DNA of 13,584 nt, from contig CAJMOB010000053.1 in the NCBI GenBank assembly GCA_905214925.1, forward strand, positions 1 to 13,584, written 5' to 3'. This document shows, one piece after another, positions 1 to 7,731 of the stretch. A program made the position numbers and the translations under genes. The notes below the pieces were generated by a model. The model was not told the DNA's origin. It did not search any database and saw only the letters and a list, made by a program, of their open reading frames with translations. The stretch is from Scybalomonas sp905214925. GTDB lineage: Bacteria; Bacillota; Clostridia; Lachnospirales; Lachnospiraceae. How positions within the stretch are numbered: the first letter of the stretch is position 1; every line of letters starts with the position of its first letter.

Positions 1-2736
1 AAATACAAAGGGATGTGGGAAGACTTCTCAGGAACCGTTGGTTTTTGGGCGGACATGGAACACCCATATGTAACATATGAAAATGATTTTATCGAATCTG
101 AATGGTGGGCATTAAAACAGATTTGGGAAAAGAAATTATTATATAAAGGTCATAAAATCGTACCTTACTGCCCAAGATGTGGAACACCACTTTCTTCTCA
201 TGAAGTGGCACAAGGCTATAAAGATGTAAAAGAAAAATCTGCCATCGCTAAATTTAAAGTAGTAGGAGAAGATGCTTATATTTTAGCATGGACAACGACT
301 CCTTGGACATTACCATCAAACGTTGCTCTTTGTGTGAATCCAGAAGAAACTTATGTAAAAGTTGTTTCCGAAGGAGAAACTTACTATATGGCAGAAGCAC
401 TTCTTTCTTCTGTTCTTCCAGAAGGATACGAAGTGGTAGAAAAATTCGTAGGAAAAGATTTAGAATATAAAGAATACGAGCCATTATTCCCATTTGTGGA
501 ATTAAGCAAGAAAGCTTATTATGTTGTGTGTGATACGTATGTAACATTAACAGACGGTACAGGTGTTGTTCATATTGCTCCTGCATTCGGTGAAGATGAT
601 AATAAAGTAGGAAGAAAATACGATCTGCCATTCATTCAATTAGTAGATGGAAAAGGAGAGATGACAAAAGAAACTCCTTGGGCTGGAACTTTTTGTAAAA
701 AAGCGGATCCTTTGGTATTAAAGGACTTAAAAGAAAGAGGACTTTTATACGCTGCACCAAACTTTGAGCATAGCTACCCACATTGTTGGAGATGTGATAC
801 TCCACTTATCTACTATGCGAGAGAATCTTGGTTCATCAAGATGACAGAAGTAAAAGAAGATTTAATTCGCAATAATAATACGGTTAACTGGATTCCAGAA
901 AGCATTGGAAAAGGTCGTTTTGGTGACTGGCTTGAAAATGTACAAGATTGGGGAATTAGCCGTAACCGTTACTGGGGAACTCCATTAAATATTTGGGAAT
1001 GTGAATGTGGACATCAACATGCCATCGGTTCCATTGAAGAATTAAAGAGTATGTCTGATAACTGTCCAGATAATATCGAATTACACCGCCCATATATCGA
1101 CGCTGTAACAATTAAATGTCCTCATTGTGGAAAAGAAATGCACCGTGTGCCAGAAGTAATTGACTGTTGGTTTGACTCAGGTTCTATGCCTTTTGCACAA
1201 TGGCATTATCCATTTGAAAATAAAGAAGTGTTTGAATCTCATTTCCCTGCTGACTTTATTTCAGAAGCAGTGGATCAGACGCGTGGATGGTTCTACTCTT
1301 TACTGGCTGTTTCTACATTGTTATTTAATAAAGCACCATATAAAAATGTTATCGTGCTTGGACATGTACAGGATGAAAATGGACAAAAGATGAGTAAATC
1401 CAAAGGAAATGCGGTTGATCCAATGGAAGCACTGACGACGTATGGTGCAGATGCAATTCGTTGGTATTTCTACATTAATAGTGCACCATGGCTTCCAAAC
1501 CGTTTCCATGGAAAAGCGGTGACAGAGGGACAGCGTAAATTTATGGGAACTCTTTGGAATACGTATGCATTCTATGTGTTATATGCAGAAATCGATCAGT
1601 TTAATCCAATGGAATACACATTGAATTACGACAACTTACCAGTTATGGATAAATGGTTATTATCCAAATTAAATAGCTGTGTAAAAGCGGTTGATGAAAA
1701 CTTAGGAGCTTATAAGATTCCAGAAGCTGCAAGAGCAATGCAGGAATTTGTCGATGATATGAGTAACTGGTATGTCAGAAGAAGCCGTGAAAGATTCTGG
1801 GCAAAAGGAATGCCAGAAGATAAAGTAAACGCTTATATGACACTTTATACTGCTCTTGTTACGATTATTAAGACAGCAGCGCCAATGATCCCATTTATGA
1901 CAGAGGATATTTATCAAAACCTCGTTCGTAATTTAGATAGCGGTGCAAAAGAAAGTATCCATCTTTGTGACTTCCCAGTTGTGAAGGAAGAATGGATCGA
2001 TGCAGAATTAGAAAAAGATATGGATCTTGTATTAAAGGTTGTTGTTCTTGGACGTGCTGCTCGTAATGGTGCGAATATTAAAAACCGTCAGCCAATTGGA
2101 AAAATGTTCGTGAAAGCAGAGTTAGAACTTCCTGATTTCTTTAGACAGATTATCGAAGAAGAATTAAATGTAAAAAATGCAGAGTTTACACAAGATGTAT
2201 CCGCATTTACAACTTATACATTTAAACCTCAGATGAGAACATTAGGACCAAAATACGGTAAATTATTAAATGCAATCCGTACCGCTTTAACAGAAGTGGA
2301 TGGAAATGCAGCAATGAATGATTTAAATACAAAAGGTATCTTAAAACTTGATATCGATGGAAACGAAGTAGAATTAACACCAGAAGATGTGTTAACAGAA
2401 ATGACTCAAAAAGAAGGATATGTATCAGAAACAGACAACGGAATTACAGTTGTTCTTGATACAAACTTAACAGAAGAGTTATTAGAAGAAGGATTTGTAA
2501 GAGAAATCATTAGTAAGATTCAGACAATGAGAAAAGAAGCTGATTTTGAAGTGATGGATCACATTACAGTTTCTGCTGAAAATAATGATAAGTTATTCCA
2601 TATCATTAAGAAAAATGAAACTACAATCAAAAATGATGTTTTAGCCGATGAAATTATTCTTGGACAAGCAAAAGGCTATACAAAAGAATGGAATATCAAT
2701 GGTGAAAACATTATGCTTGGTGTAGAAAAAAGATAA
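1..2736 (+). CDS. ileS: isoleucyl-tRNA synthetase, 5' end missing
   Basis: Charges tRNA-Ile with isoleucine in the cytoplasm and edits misacylated valine. The frame is open from base 1, giving 911 visible residues; about 130 N-terminal residues, including the HIGH motif, lie upstream of the window. Visible features are a CP1 editing region with TTTPWTLPSN (about residue 99) and GTGVVHIAPAFGEDD, the catalytic-core segment WGISRNRYWGTP, the segment VDQTRGWFYSLL, the KMSKS loop at visible residues 463-467, and an anticodon-binding helical domain followed by a long C-terminal extension. The wording of the core (QTRGWFY, NVIVLGHV) fits the eukaryote-like class of bacterial IleS, a class often less sensitive to mupirocin. 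That class assignment is inferred from remembered family patterns; the identity as IleS is secure. No frameshift is seen. Confidence 0.97.
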   Translation, partial: KYKGMWEDFSGTVGFWADMEHPYVTYENDFIESEWWALKQIWEKKLLYKGHKIVPYCPRCGTPLSSHEVAQGYKDVKEKSAIAKFKVVGEDAYILAWTTTPWTLPSNVALCVNPEETYVKVVSEGETYYMAEALLSSVLPEGYEVVEKFVGKDLEYKEYEPLFPFVELSKKAYYVVCDTYVTLTDGTGVVHIAPAFGEDDNKVGRKYDLPFIQLVDGKGEMTKETPWAGTFCKKADPLVLKDLKERGLLYAAPNFEHSYPHCWRCDTPLIYYARESWFIKMTEVKEDLIRNNNTVNWIPESIGKGRFGDWLENVQDWGISRNRYWGTPLNIWECECGHQHAIGSIEELKSMSDNCPDNIELHRPYIDAVTIKCPHCGKEMHRVPEVIDCWFDSGSMPFAQWHYPFENKEVFESHFPADFISEAVDQTRGWFYSLLAVSTLLFNKAPYKNVIVLGHVQDENGQKMSKSKGNAVDPMEALTTYGADAIRWYFYINSAPWLPNRFHGKAVTEGQRKFMGTLWNTYAFYVLYAEIDQFNPMEYTLNYDNLPVMDKWLLSKLNSCVKAVDENLGAYKIPEAARAMQEFVDDMSNWYVRRSRERFWAKGMPEDKVNAYMTLYTALVTIIKTAAPMIPFMTEDIYQNLVRNLDSGAKESIHLCDFPVVKEEWIDAELEKDMDLVLKVVVLGRAARNGANIKNRQPIGKMFVKAELELPDFFRQIIEEELNVKNAEFTQDVSAFTTYTFKPQMRTLGPKYGKLLNAIRTALTEVDGNAAMNDLNTKGILKLDIDGNEVELTPEDVLTEMTQKEGYVSETDNGITVVLDTNLTEELLEEGFVREIISKIQTMRKEADFEVMDHITVSAENNDKLFHIIKKNETTIKNDVLADEIILGQAKGYTKEWNINGENIMLGVEKR

Positions 2737-2752
2737 CAAATAGAAAAGTAAG

Positions 2753-2789
2753 AAAGCGAGAAGGATGTAAAAATTCTTCTCGCTTTTTT
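2753..2789 (+). terminator. intrinsic terminator of ileS
   Basis: AAAGCGAGAAG (2753-2763) pairs perfectly with CTTCTCGCTTT (2776-2786) around a 12-base loop, and the T run continues to 2789. It starts 17 bases after the ileS stop codon. Confidence 0.93.
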
Positions 2790-2853
2790 GAATTGCCTTT
2801 TATATTTTTAATAGAAATAAAGAATTCAGATAGTAGCGGTTTTTATAGAAAAG

Positions 2854-2862
2854 TGATACAAT
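2854..2862 (+). promoter_or_regulatory. candidate extended -10 promoter of glgP
   Basis: TGaTACAAT is an extended -10 element (TG, one base, TACAAT at 2857-2862). The hexamer 17 bases upstream (TAGCGG, 2834-2839) is a poor -35, which an extended -10 can tolerate. A start near 2869 would give a leader of about 165 bases. This is the only convincing promoter between the ileS terminator and glgP. Confidence 0.4.
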
Positions 2863-2868
2863 AAAAAA

Positions 2869-3035
2869 GAGTTATCATATAAATTGGCTGAGAGATGCCA
2901 TGGAGGGACTCGAAAACACGTTTTTCAGAATGTGGAAAAAAGAGGACGATGATAGGATAGGAGAGTCAAAGTTCAAAAGGGTTAAATTTCTAAAAACATT
3001 CTGGAAGAAAATGTCTAGAATAAGGAGTTGTTGGG
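2869..3035 (+). promoter_or_regulatory. structured 5' leader of glgP, class unknown
   Basis: TTTTTCAGAATGT (2921-2933) can pair with ACATTCTGGAAGA (2996-3008) over 13 positions, two of them G-U. The same right arm can instead form a local hairpin, TTCTA/TAGAA (2988-2992 with 3016-3020) plus ACATT/AATGT (2996-3000 with 3010-3014), ending one base before the glgP ribosome binding site AAGGAG (3022-3027). The two folds exclude each other. I do not recognise a known riboswitch core or a T-box sequence. A 21-codon reading frame from the ATG at 2896 has no ribosome binding site and is not called. Confidence 0.35.
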
Positions 3036-5477
3036 ATGAAAAATATAGTATTTAACAAGGAAGAGTTTAAAAAAGAAGTAAAAAATCAAGTAAAAGTTTT
3101 ATATCGTAGAAATATTGAAGAAGCAACACCTGCACAAGTTTATCAAGCAGTTGCTTATGCAGTGAAAGACGATATTATTGATCGTTGGATCGCAACTCAT
3201 AAAGAATATGAAAAACAAAATGTGAAAGTCGTATATTATTTGTCTATGGAATTTCTGATGGGGCGTGCCCTTGGCAATAATATGATCAATTTAACCTATT
3301 ATAACGAAGTAAAAGAAGCGCTCTTGGAAATGGGATTTGATTTAAATGTAATAGAAGATCAAGAGCCAGATCCTGCTCTTGGAAATGGTGGTCTTGGAAG
3401 ACTTGCTGCTTGTTTTTTAGACTCTTTAGCCACATTAAACTATCCTGCCTATGGCTGTGGAATCCGTTATCGCTATGGAATGTTTGCGCAGGCGATTGAA
3501 GATGGGTATCAAGTAGAGAAGCCAGATGACTGGTTAAAAGATGGAAATCCATTTGAAATCCGCCGTGAGGAATACAAACAGACGGTAAAATTTGGTGGAT
3601 ATGTAACCGTTCGTAACGTAAATGGAAAAGATCAGTTTATTCAGGAGGGATATCAATCTGTTGTGGCCATTCCTTATGATCTTCCAATTGTGGGATATGG
3701 AAATAATGTCGTCAATACCCTTAGAATTTGGGATGCAAGGGCAGATCAAACGTTTAATTTAAGTTCGTTTGATAAAGGGGAATATCAAAAAGCGGTAGAA
3801 CAAGAAAATCTTGCAAAAACATTAGTAGAAGTGCTTTATCCAAACGATAATCATTATGCAGGAAAAGAACTTCGTTTAAAACAGCAATATTTCTTTATTT
3901 CCGCCTCTGTACAAAGAGCCATTCAAAAATTTAAAGAAATGGGAAATGATATTCATAAACTTTATGAAAAGATCAGCTTCCAGTTAAATGATACACATCC
4001 AACCGTAGCCGTAGCAGAATTAATGAGAATTCTTGTGGATGAGGAGCAACTTCCTTGGGAAGAGGCTTGGGAGATCACTTGTAAGACATGTGCTTATACG
4101 AATCACACGATTATGGCAGAAGCGTTGGAAAAATGGCCAATTGAGTTATTTTCAAGACTTCTTCCTCGTATTTATCAAATCGTGGAAGAGATCAATCGGA
4201 GATTTATTGAAACCATTAAAGAAAAATATCCAAACCAACCAGAGAAAATTGCGAGCATGGCAATTATTTATGATGGACAGGTGAAAATGGCACATCTTGC
4301 CATTGCAGGAAGTTATTCTGTCAATGGAGTTGCAAGACTTCATACAGAAATTTTAAAGAAACGAGAGTTAAAGGATTTCTATGAAATGGAGCCTGACAAG
4401 TTTAATAATAAGACTAATGGAATTACGCAAAGAAGATTTTTACTCCATGGAAATCCATTGCTTGCAGATTGGGTAACGAGCAAGATTGGAGATGAGTGGA
4501 TTACCGATCTTCCCCATATTGCAAAATTAAAAGTATATGTGGAGGATGAAAAATGTCAGCAAGAGTTTATGAATATTAAATACCAAAATAAAATTCGTCT
4601 TGCAAAATACATTCGAGAACATAATGGGATTGAGGTAAATCCACGCTCTATTTTTGATTGCCAAGTGAAACGTCTTCATGAATATAAACGGCAACTACTT
4701 AGTATTTTACACGTAATGTATTTATATAATCAGATTAAGCGTCATCCTGACATGGATATTGTGCCAAGAACTTTTATTTATGGTGCAAAGGCTTCTGCAG
4801 GTTATTATACAGCCAAGTTGATTATTAAATTAATTAATTCAGTAGCCGATGTCATTAACAACGATGCCTCTATTAAAGATAAGATTAAAGTCGTGTTTAT
4901 TGAAAACTATCGGGTATCCAATGCAGAGCTTATTTTTGCTGCGGCAGATGTATCCGAACAGATTTCAACAGCGTCAAAAGAGGCTTCTGGTACAGGAAAT
5001 ATGAAATTCATGCTAAATGGAGCCCTAACCATTGGAACAATGGATGGTGCAAATGTGGAAATTGTAGAAGAAGTTGGGGAAGAAAATGCTTTTATCTTCG
5101 GTATGAGTGCGGAAGAAGTTATGAATTATGAGAAAAATGGCGGATACAATCCATGGGATATTTATAATATGGATCAAAATGTTCGTGAAGTATTAATGCA
5201 ATTAATTAACGGTACTTATTCTCCAGACGATCCCGATCGTTTCCGCCCATTATATGACTCTTTATTACAAAAAGATCAATATTTTATTTTAAAGGATTTT
5301 GAATCTTATGCAGAGGCACAAAGAAAAGTAGATGAAGCATACCGTAATGAAAAAGAATGGGCAAGAAAAGCGATGTTAAATACCGCTTGCTCTGGTAAGT
5401 TCACTTCAGATCGTACGATTGAACAATATGCAAAAGAACTATGGCATTTGAAAAAGGTAGAAGTAAAACTTTCTTAG
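3036..5477 (+). CDS. glgP: glycogen/alpha-glucan phosphorylase
   Basis: Cleaves terminal alpha-1,4-glucosyl units of glycogen or maltodextrin with phosphate, releasing glucose-1-phosphate; uses pyridoxal phosphate; cytoplasmic. The 813 residues match the family's usual 800-850. GNGGLGRLAACFLDSLATL and GIRYRYGMF are typical of the N-terminal half. The cofactor site EASGTGNMKFMLNGALTIGT near the C-terminal end places the Schiff-base lysine at K657. The segment GANVEI that follows is also typical. The ATG at 3036 has AAGGAG at 3022-3027, eight bases upstream. No glgA, glgB or glgC lies next to it, so the gene stands alone between two terminators. Its promoter and leader suggest separate control. 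The exact polymer preference (glycogen versus maltodextrin) cannot be told from sequence. Confidence 0.96.
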   Translation: MKNIVFNKEEFKKEVKNQVKVLYRRNIEEATPAQVYQAVAYAVKDDIIDRWIATHKEYEKQNVKVVYYLSMEFLMGRALGNNMINLTYYNEVKEALLEMGFDLNVIEDQEPDPALGNGGLGRLAACFLDSLATLNYPAYGCGIRYRYGMFAQAIEDGYQVEKPDDWLKDGNPFEIRREEYKQTVKFGGYVTVRNVNGKDQFIQEGYQSVVAIPYDLPIVGYGNNVVNTLRIWDARADQTFNLSSFDKGEYQKAVEQENLAKTLVEVLYPNDNHYAGKELRLKQQYFFISASVQRAIQKFKEMGNDIHKLYEKISFQLNDTHPTVAVAELMRILVDEEQLPWEEAWEITCKTCAYTNHTIMAEALEKWPIELFSRLLPRIYQIVEEINRRFIETIKEKYPNQPEKIASMAIIYDGQVKMAHLAIAGSYSVNGVARLHTEILKKRELKDFYEMEPDKFNNKTNGITQRRFLLHGNPLLADWVTSKIGDEWITDLPHIAKLKVYVEDEKCQQEFMNIKYQNKIRLAKYIREHNGIEVNPRSIFDCQVKRLHEYKRQLLSILHVMYLYNQIKRHPDMDIVPRTFIYGAKASAGYYTAKLIIKLINSVADVINNDASIKDKIKVVFIENYRVSNAELIFAAADVSEQISTASKEASGTGNMKFMLNGALTIGTMDGANVEIVEEVGEENAFIFGMSAEEVMNYEKNGGYNPWDIYNMDQNVREVLMQLINGTYSPDDPDRFRPLYDSLLQKDQYFILKDFESYAEAQRKVDEAYRNEKEWARKAMLNTACSGKFTSDRTIEQYAKELWHLKKVEVKLS

Positions 5478-5525
5478 AAGAGAGAGCAAGTACAAGCAGA
5501 AAAAACAAAAAGAGTTGAATAGAAG

Positions 5526-5578
5526 AAATCCCCCTGTCATATAATTTTAAAAGAGGATAATGACAGGAGGGATTTTTT
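5526..5578 (+). terminator. glgP terminator overlapping the spoIID ribosome binding site and start
   Basis: AAATCCC (5526-5532) and CCTGTCAT (5533-5540) pair with ATGACAGG (5560-5567) and GGGATTT (5569-5575), leaving one bulged A at 5568. Six T follow at 5573-5578. The right arm contains the spoIID Shine-Dalgarno AGGAGGG (5565-5571), and the T run supplies the first two bases of its TTG start. The hairpin can therefore both end glgP transcription and hide the spoIID ribosome binding site on any read-through RNA. Confidence 0.88.
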
Positions 5579-6560
5579 GCGTCTTTTAGTGAATAAATGG
5601 TTTGTATATATCTGTATGGCAATTTTGATACCTTATGGAATTACAATGATAATGACAGGGGTAGTTGGAACCAGTGGTGAAGATATTGATTTTTCTTCAG
5701 GAATTTCGATCCAAATAGGAAAGACAGAGCCAATTGAGGAAATTGACTTGGAAGATTATGTAATCGGAACCATGGCATCTCAAATTCCAGCAGACTATGA
5801 GATGGAAGCGTTAAAAGGACAAGCTGTAATTCAAAGAACAAATATTTTAAATGAAATGGAAAAGGAAAAAACAATGAATGGAGAAGATCTTCCATTTCAA
5901 TATTTATCAAAAGAAGAGTTAAAAGAGAAGTGGGGGGAAAAAAATTGGGAAACCTATTATGGAAGGCTAAGAAAGGCCGTTATTGAAACGGCAGGTACTT
6001 ATATGACTTATGATGGAGAATACATAGAGGCTTATTATCATCCCGTTAGCATTGGAACAACGGTAAGTGCAAAAGAACTATTAGGAAAAGATATCACTTA
6101 TTTACAATCGGTGGATAGTGGAAAAGATGTGGAATCCAAAGAGTATATGAATATGCAACAATTTTCTTATGAAGAAGTAAAAGAACGATTGCAGTCAAAT
6201 GGGATAACTGTGGAAGATGCAGATGTAAAAGAAAAATTAAAAATTGAAGAAAAAACACAGTTAGGGTATGTAAAAACACTAGCCATTGGGAAAAAGACAG
6301 TGACAGGAGAGCAATGGGCAGAGTGGTTTTCTTTGTCTTCTACAAATTTTTATTTAGAAGATTATGATGGCACTCTTCGTATGATCGCATTAGGAAAAGG
6401 GAGAGGGCTTGGACTTAGCCAATATGGAGCAAATGAGATGGCAAAAGATGGTGCAGACTTTGAAGAGATCTTAAAATATTATTATCAAAAAATTACACTG
6501 AATAAAATCACCAAATCTGGAAATGATATTACCAGAGGTGATGAGAATGAAGAAAACTAA
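5577..6560 (+). CDS. spoIID: stage II sporulation protein D (SpoIID/LytB domain), lytic transglycosylase
   Basis: SpoIID is a membrane-anchored lytic transglycosylase that trims septal peptidoglycan during forespore engulfment, acting from the mother cell with SpoIIM and SpoIIP. The start is TTG at 5577, six bases after a strong AGGAGGG. Residues 9-30 form one membrane anchor. Residues 73-86 (DYEMEALKGQAVIQ) match the family's EALKAQA block; E77 aligns with the catalytic glutamate described for Bacillus SpoIID. Residues 273-285 (GKGRGLGLSQYGA) are the C-terminal signature, but R276 replaces the usual histidine. The only cysteine (C13) is in the anchor, so the cysteine zinc site reported for the Clostridioides difficile protein is absent. 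The protein has 327 residues, a normal length. It overlaps the next gene by 14 bases. I found no convincing sigma-E promoter. Confidence 0.9.
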   Translation: MRLLVNKWFVYICMAILIPYGITMIMTGVVGTSGEDIDFSSGISIQIGKTEPIEEIDLEDYVIGTMASQIPADYEMEALKGQAVIQRTNILNEMEKEKTMNGEDLPFQYLSKEELKEKWGEKNWETYYGRLRKAVIETAGTYMTYDGEYIEAYYHPVSIGTTVSAKELLGKDITYLQSVDSGKDVESKEYMNMQQFSYEEVKERLQSNGITVEDADVKEKLKIEEKTQLGYVKTLAIGKKTVTGEQWAEWFSLSSTNFYLEDYDGTLRMIALGKGRGLGLSQYGANEMAKDGADFEEILKYYYQKITLNKITKSGNDITRGDENEEN

Positions 6561-7311
6561 AAAAACACTGACGCAAAAACAAAGTTTCTATGCCTTGATC
6601 GCGGTAATTGGAATCTTAGCGTTAGGAGCGTTTGTAACGATCGACCAAGTAAGAAACCAAGCAATGAGAAGTAGCATTGAAAAAATCGAATTAGCGGAAA
6701 GTAACAACGTAACGGAAGAACATAAGAAGCCAGTAACAACGGAGTCAGAGGAACAGGAACTAAGCCAACCAAATGAGAGCGAAAATAAGCAGACAATCGA
6801 AAATGCAAATGTTGTTGGAAATAGTGCAGTGACACTGGAAAATGAAGAAAAAACAAAAGAAGAAAAGGTAGTAAAAGAAACAAAAGCAGCCATTTCCTAT
6901 GATGGAAGTACCAAGTTAAAATGGCCGTTATCTGGGAATGTAGTTCTCCCTTACAGCATGGATTCCACCATTTATTTTCAGACATTGGATCAATACCAGT
7001 GTAATCCAGGAATGATGATTCAGGCAACAGAAGGTGCAGAAGTAAAAAATATTGCAAATGGAAAAGTGACAAAAGTGGATAAGACAACAAAATATGGAAA
7101 TACGATTACCCTTGATATTGGAAATGGATATACGGTTACGTATGGGCAGTTACAAGATATCACTTGGAAAAAAGGCGATGTATTAGAAGGAGAAGAAATC
7201 ATTGGAAAAGTAGCTCCTTCTACAGCATTTTTTACATTGGAAGGAAATCACCTATATTTTGAAATGCAAAAAGATAAAAAACCAGTCGATCCTATGAAGT
7301 ATTTACAATAA
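6547..7311 (+). CDS. spoIIQ: SpoIIQ-like forespore protein with a degenerate LytM (M23) domain
   Basis: SpoIIQ sits in the forespore membrane and binds SpoIIIAH across the intermembrane space to hold the engulfing membranes together. I chose ATG 6547 (254 residues) because AGAGG (6534-6538) is eight bases upstream; ATG at 6523 and 6541 are in frame but badly placed. Residues 16-33 form a membrane anchor, 40-115 a polar Glu/Lys/Asn-rich linker, and 125-254 a LytM fold (KLKWPLSGNV, then KYGNTITLDIGNGYTVTYG). Of the metal and catalytic positions of active M23 enzymes, the first His is N153, the Asp is M157, the YGH His is Q201 and the second His of HxH is Y237. Only H235 remains, so hydrolase activity is very unlikely. 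Assignment to SpoIIQ rather than another M23 protein rests on the anchor, the linker and the spoIID overlap. The spoIIID gene that follows this pair in C. difficile is not present here. Confidence 0.85.
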   Translation: MKKTKKTLTQKQSFYALIAVIGILALGAFVTIDQVRNQAMRSSIEKIELAESNNVTEEHKKPVTTESEEQELSQPNESENKQTIENANVVGNSAVTLENEEKTKEEKVVKETKAAISYDGSTKLKWPLSGNVVLPYSMDSTIYFQTLDQYQCNPGMMIQATEGAEVKNIANGKVTKVDKTTKYGNTITLDIGNGYTVTYGQLQDITWKKGDVLEGEEIIGKVAPSTAFFTLEGNHLYFEMQKDKKPVDPMKYLQ

Positions 7312-7323
7312 AAGAAGATAGAT

Positions 7324-7380
7324 GAAGTGTGCATTGATATTATGGATTCCGTATAATAAGGAATAAGCAAGGCACACTTC
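7324..7380 (+). terminator. long hairpin downstream of spoIIQ, possible weak terminator
   Basis: GAAGTGTGC (7324-7332) pairs perfectly with GCACACTTC (7372-7380). The 39-base loop holds a second hairpin, TATTAT/ATAATA (about 7339-7358). No T run of useful length follows (GTTTGCG), so termination would be weak or factor-assisted. It may instead protect the 3' end of the spoIIQ messenger. Confidence 0.45.
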
Positions 7381-7407
7381 GTTTGCGTGGAAAAAATGAT
7401 AGAAAGG

Positions 7408-7441
7408 AATTGTCATTACAAGGAATCACACAATGACAATT
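7408..7441. repeat. perfect 10-bp inverted repeat
   Basis: AATTGTCATT (7408-7417) and AATGACAATT (7432-7441) are exact reverse complements separated by 14 bases. There is no T run. It could be an operator dyad or an RNA hairpin; nothing in the sequence decides. Confidence 0.55.
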
Positions 7442-7563
7442 GTTACATAGAATAGTAAGGTAAGAAGAAAATTCGCAGCCGAAATTGTTTCATACAAAAT
7501 TATGGATAGAATGGAACTTTCTTTTTTTATCTTTCTGAATAAAATACGGTAGATGTCGGATGC

Positions 7564-7582
7564 TTTCTATAGATGATAGAAA
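7564..7582. repeat. 7-bp hairpin with CTATAGA motif
   Basis: TTTCTAT (7564-7570) pairs with ATAGAAA (7576-7582) around a five-base loop. The bases CTATAGA occur here (7567-7573) and again at 7587-7593, at the left arm of the next inverted repeat. The two copies lie just upstream of and over the -35 of the promoter at 7590-7618. Confidence 0.4.
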
Positions 7583-7587
7583 CTGCC

Positions 7588-7643
7588 TATAGACGTTTTT
7601 CTTTGTATGAATTATAATGAAAGCAATGAAAAAAACGTCTATA
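7588..7643. repeat. 13-bp inverted repeat flanking a promoter
   Basis: TATAGACGTTTTT (7588-7600) is the exact reverse complement of AAAAACGTCTATA (7631-7643). The left arm covers the -35 hexamer, the -10 lies between the arms, and the right arm falls just after the predicted transcription start. This arrangement suits an operator bound at both arms, but no regulator gene is nearby. Confidence 0.5.
7590..7618 (+). promoter_or_regulatory. sigma-A-type promoter upstream of the GIY-YIG gene
   Basis: TAGACG (7590-7595), a 17-base spacer, and a perfect TATAAT (7613-7618). The -35 matches TTGACA at four of six positions. Transcription would start near 7625 and cross the MsrA-like vestige and its hairpin before reaching the GTG at 7752. 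Confidence 0.6.
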
Positions 7644-7731
7644 TGAAAGCAAGCGCCATATAGGAAAAGTACTCTTATATGGTGGCTGCTTTTGGGCAGA
7701 AGAAATGTTCAAGAAAGATGTAAGAACTTAA
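7630..7731 (+). pseudogene. vestige carrying an MsrA active-site signature
   Basis: The frame opens after a TGA at 7627-7629 and ends at TAA 7729-7731. Within it, 7675-7710 reads LYGGCFWAEEMF. GGCFW is the catalytic signature near the N-terminus of peptide methionine-sulfoxide reductase A, and family members often continue with a small residue and then Glu. No ATG, GTG or TTG precedes the motif in frame, and the protein stops 14 residues after its cysteine, whereas MsrA is about 150-220 residues. It is best read as the eroded 5' end of an msrA gene whose promoter (7590-7618) survives. A chance match is possible because only about 12 residues agree. Confidence 0.35.
7646..7692 (+). repeat. imperfect 17-position hairpin over the MsrA-like vestige
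   Basis: AAAGCAAGCGCCATATA (7646-7662) opposes TATATGGTGGCTGCTTT (7676-7692) with 15 pairs, one of them G-T, and a two-base mismatch. The loop is 13 bases. Its right arm encodes the GGCF part of the vestige. There is no U-tract after it (TTGGG), so it is not a standard terminator. It lies in the leader of the GIY-YIG transcript. Confidence 0.5.

Noticed and set aside
2881..3035. Known riboswitch or T-box upstream of glgP (the CTGAGA stretch recalls the TPP class)
   Set aside because: The remaining conserved parts of the TPP core and the T-box antiterminator sequence are absent.
5536..5562. A sigma-E-like promoter for spoIID (GTCATATA followed by GGATAATG)
   Set aside because: The -35-like bases match, but the spacer is only about 11 bases and the -10 match is poor. 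Transcription would begin inside the ribosome binding site. The -35-like bases are explained by the terminator stem.
6523..6546. Earlier start for SpoIIQ at ATG 6523 or 6541
   Set aside because: Neither has a properly spaced Shine-Dalgarno; AGAGG at 6534-6538 serves ATG 6547.
6557..7090. Long minus-strand reading frame of 177 codons opposite spoIIQ
   Set aside because: It is the antisense shadow of the AT-rich spoIIQ gene, with a low-complexity Leu/Phe-rich product and no family signature.
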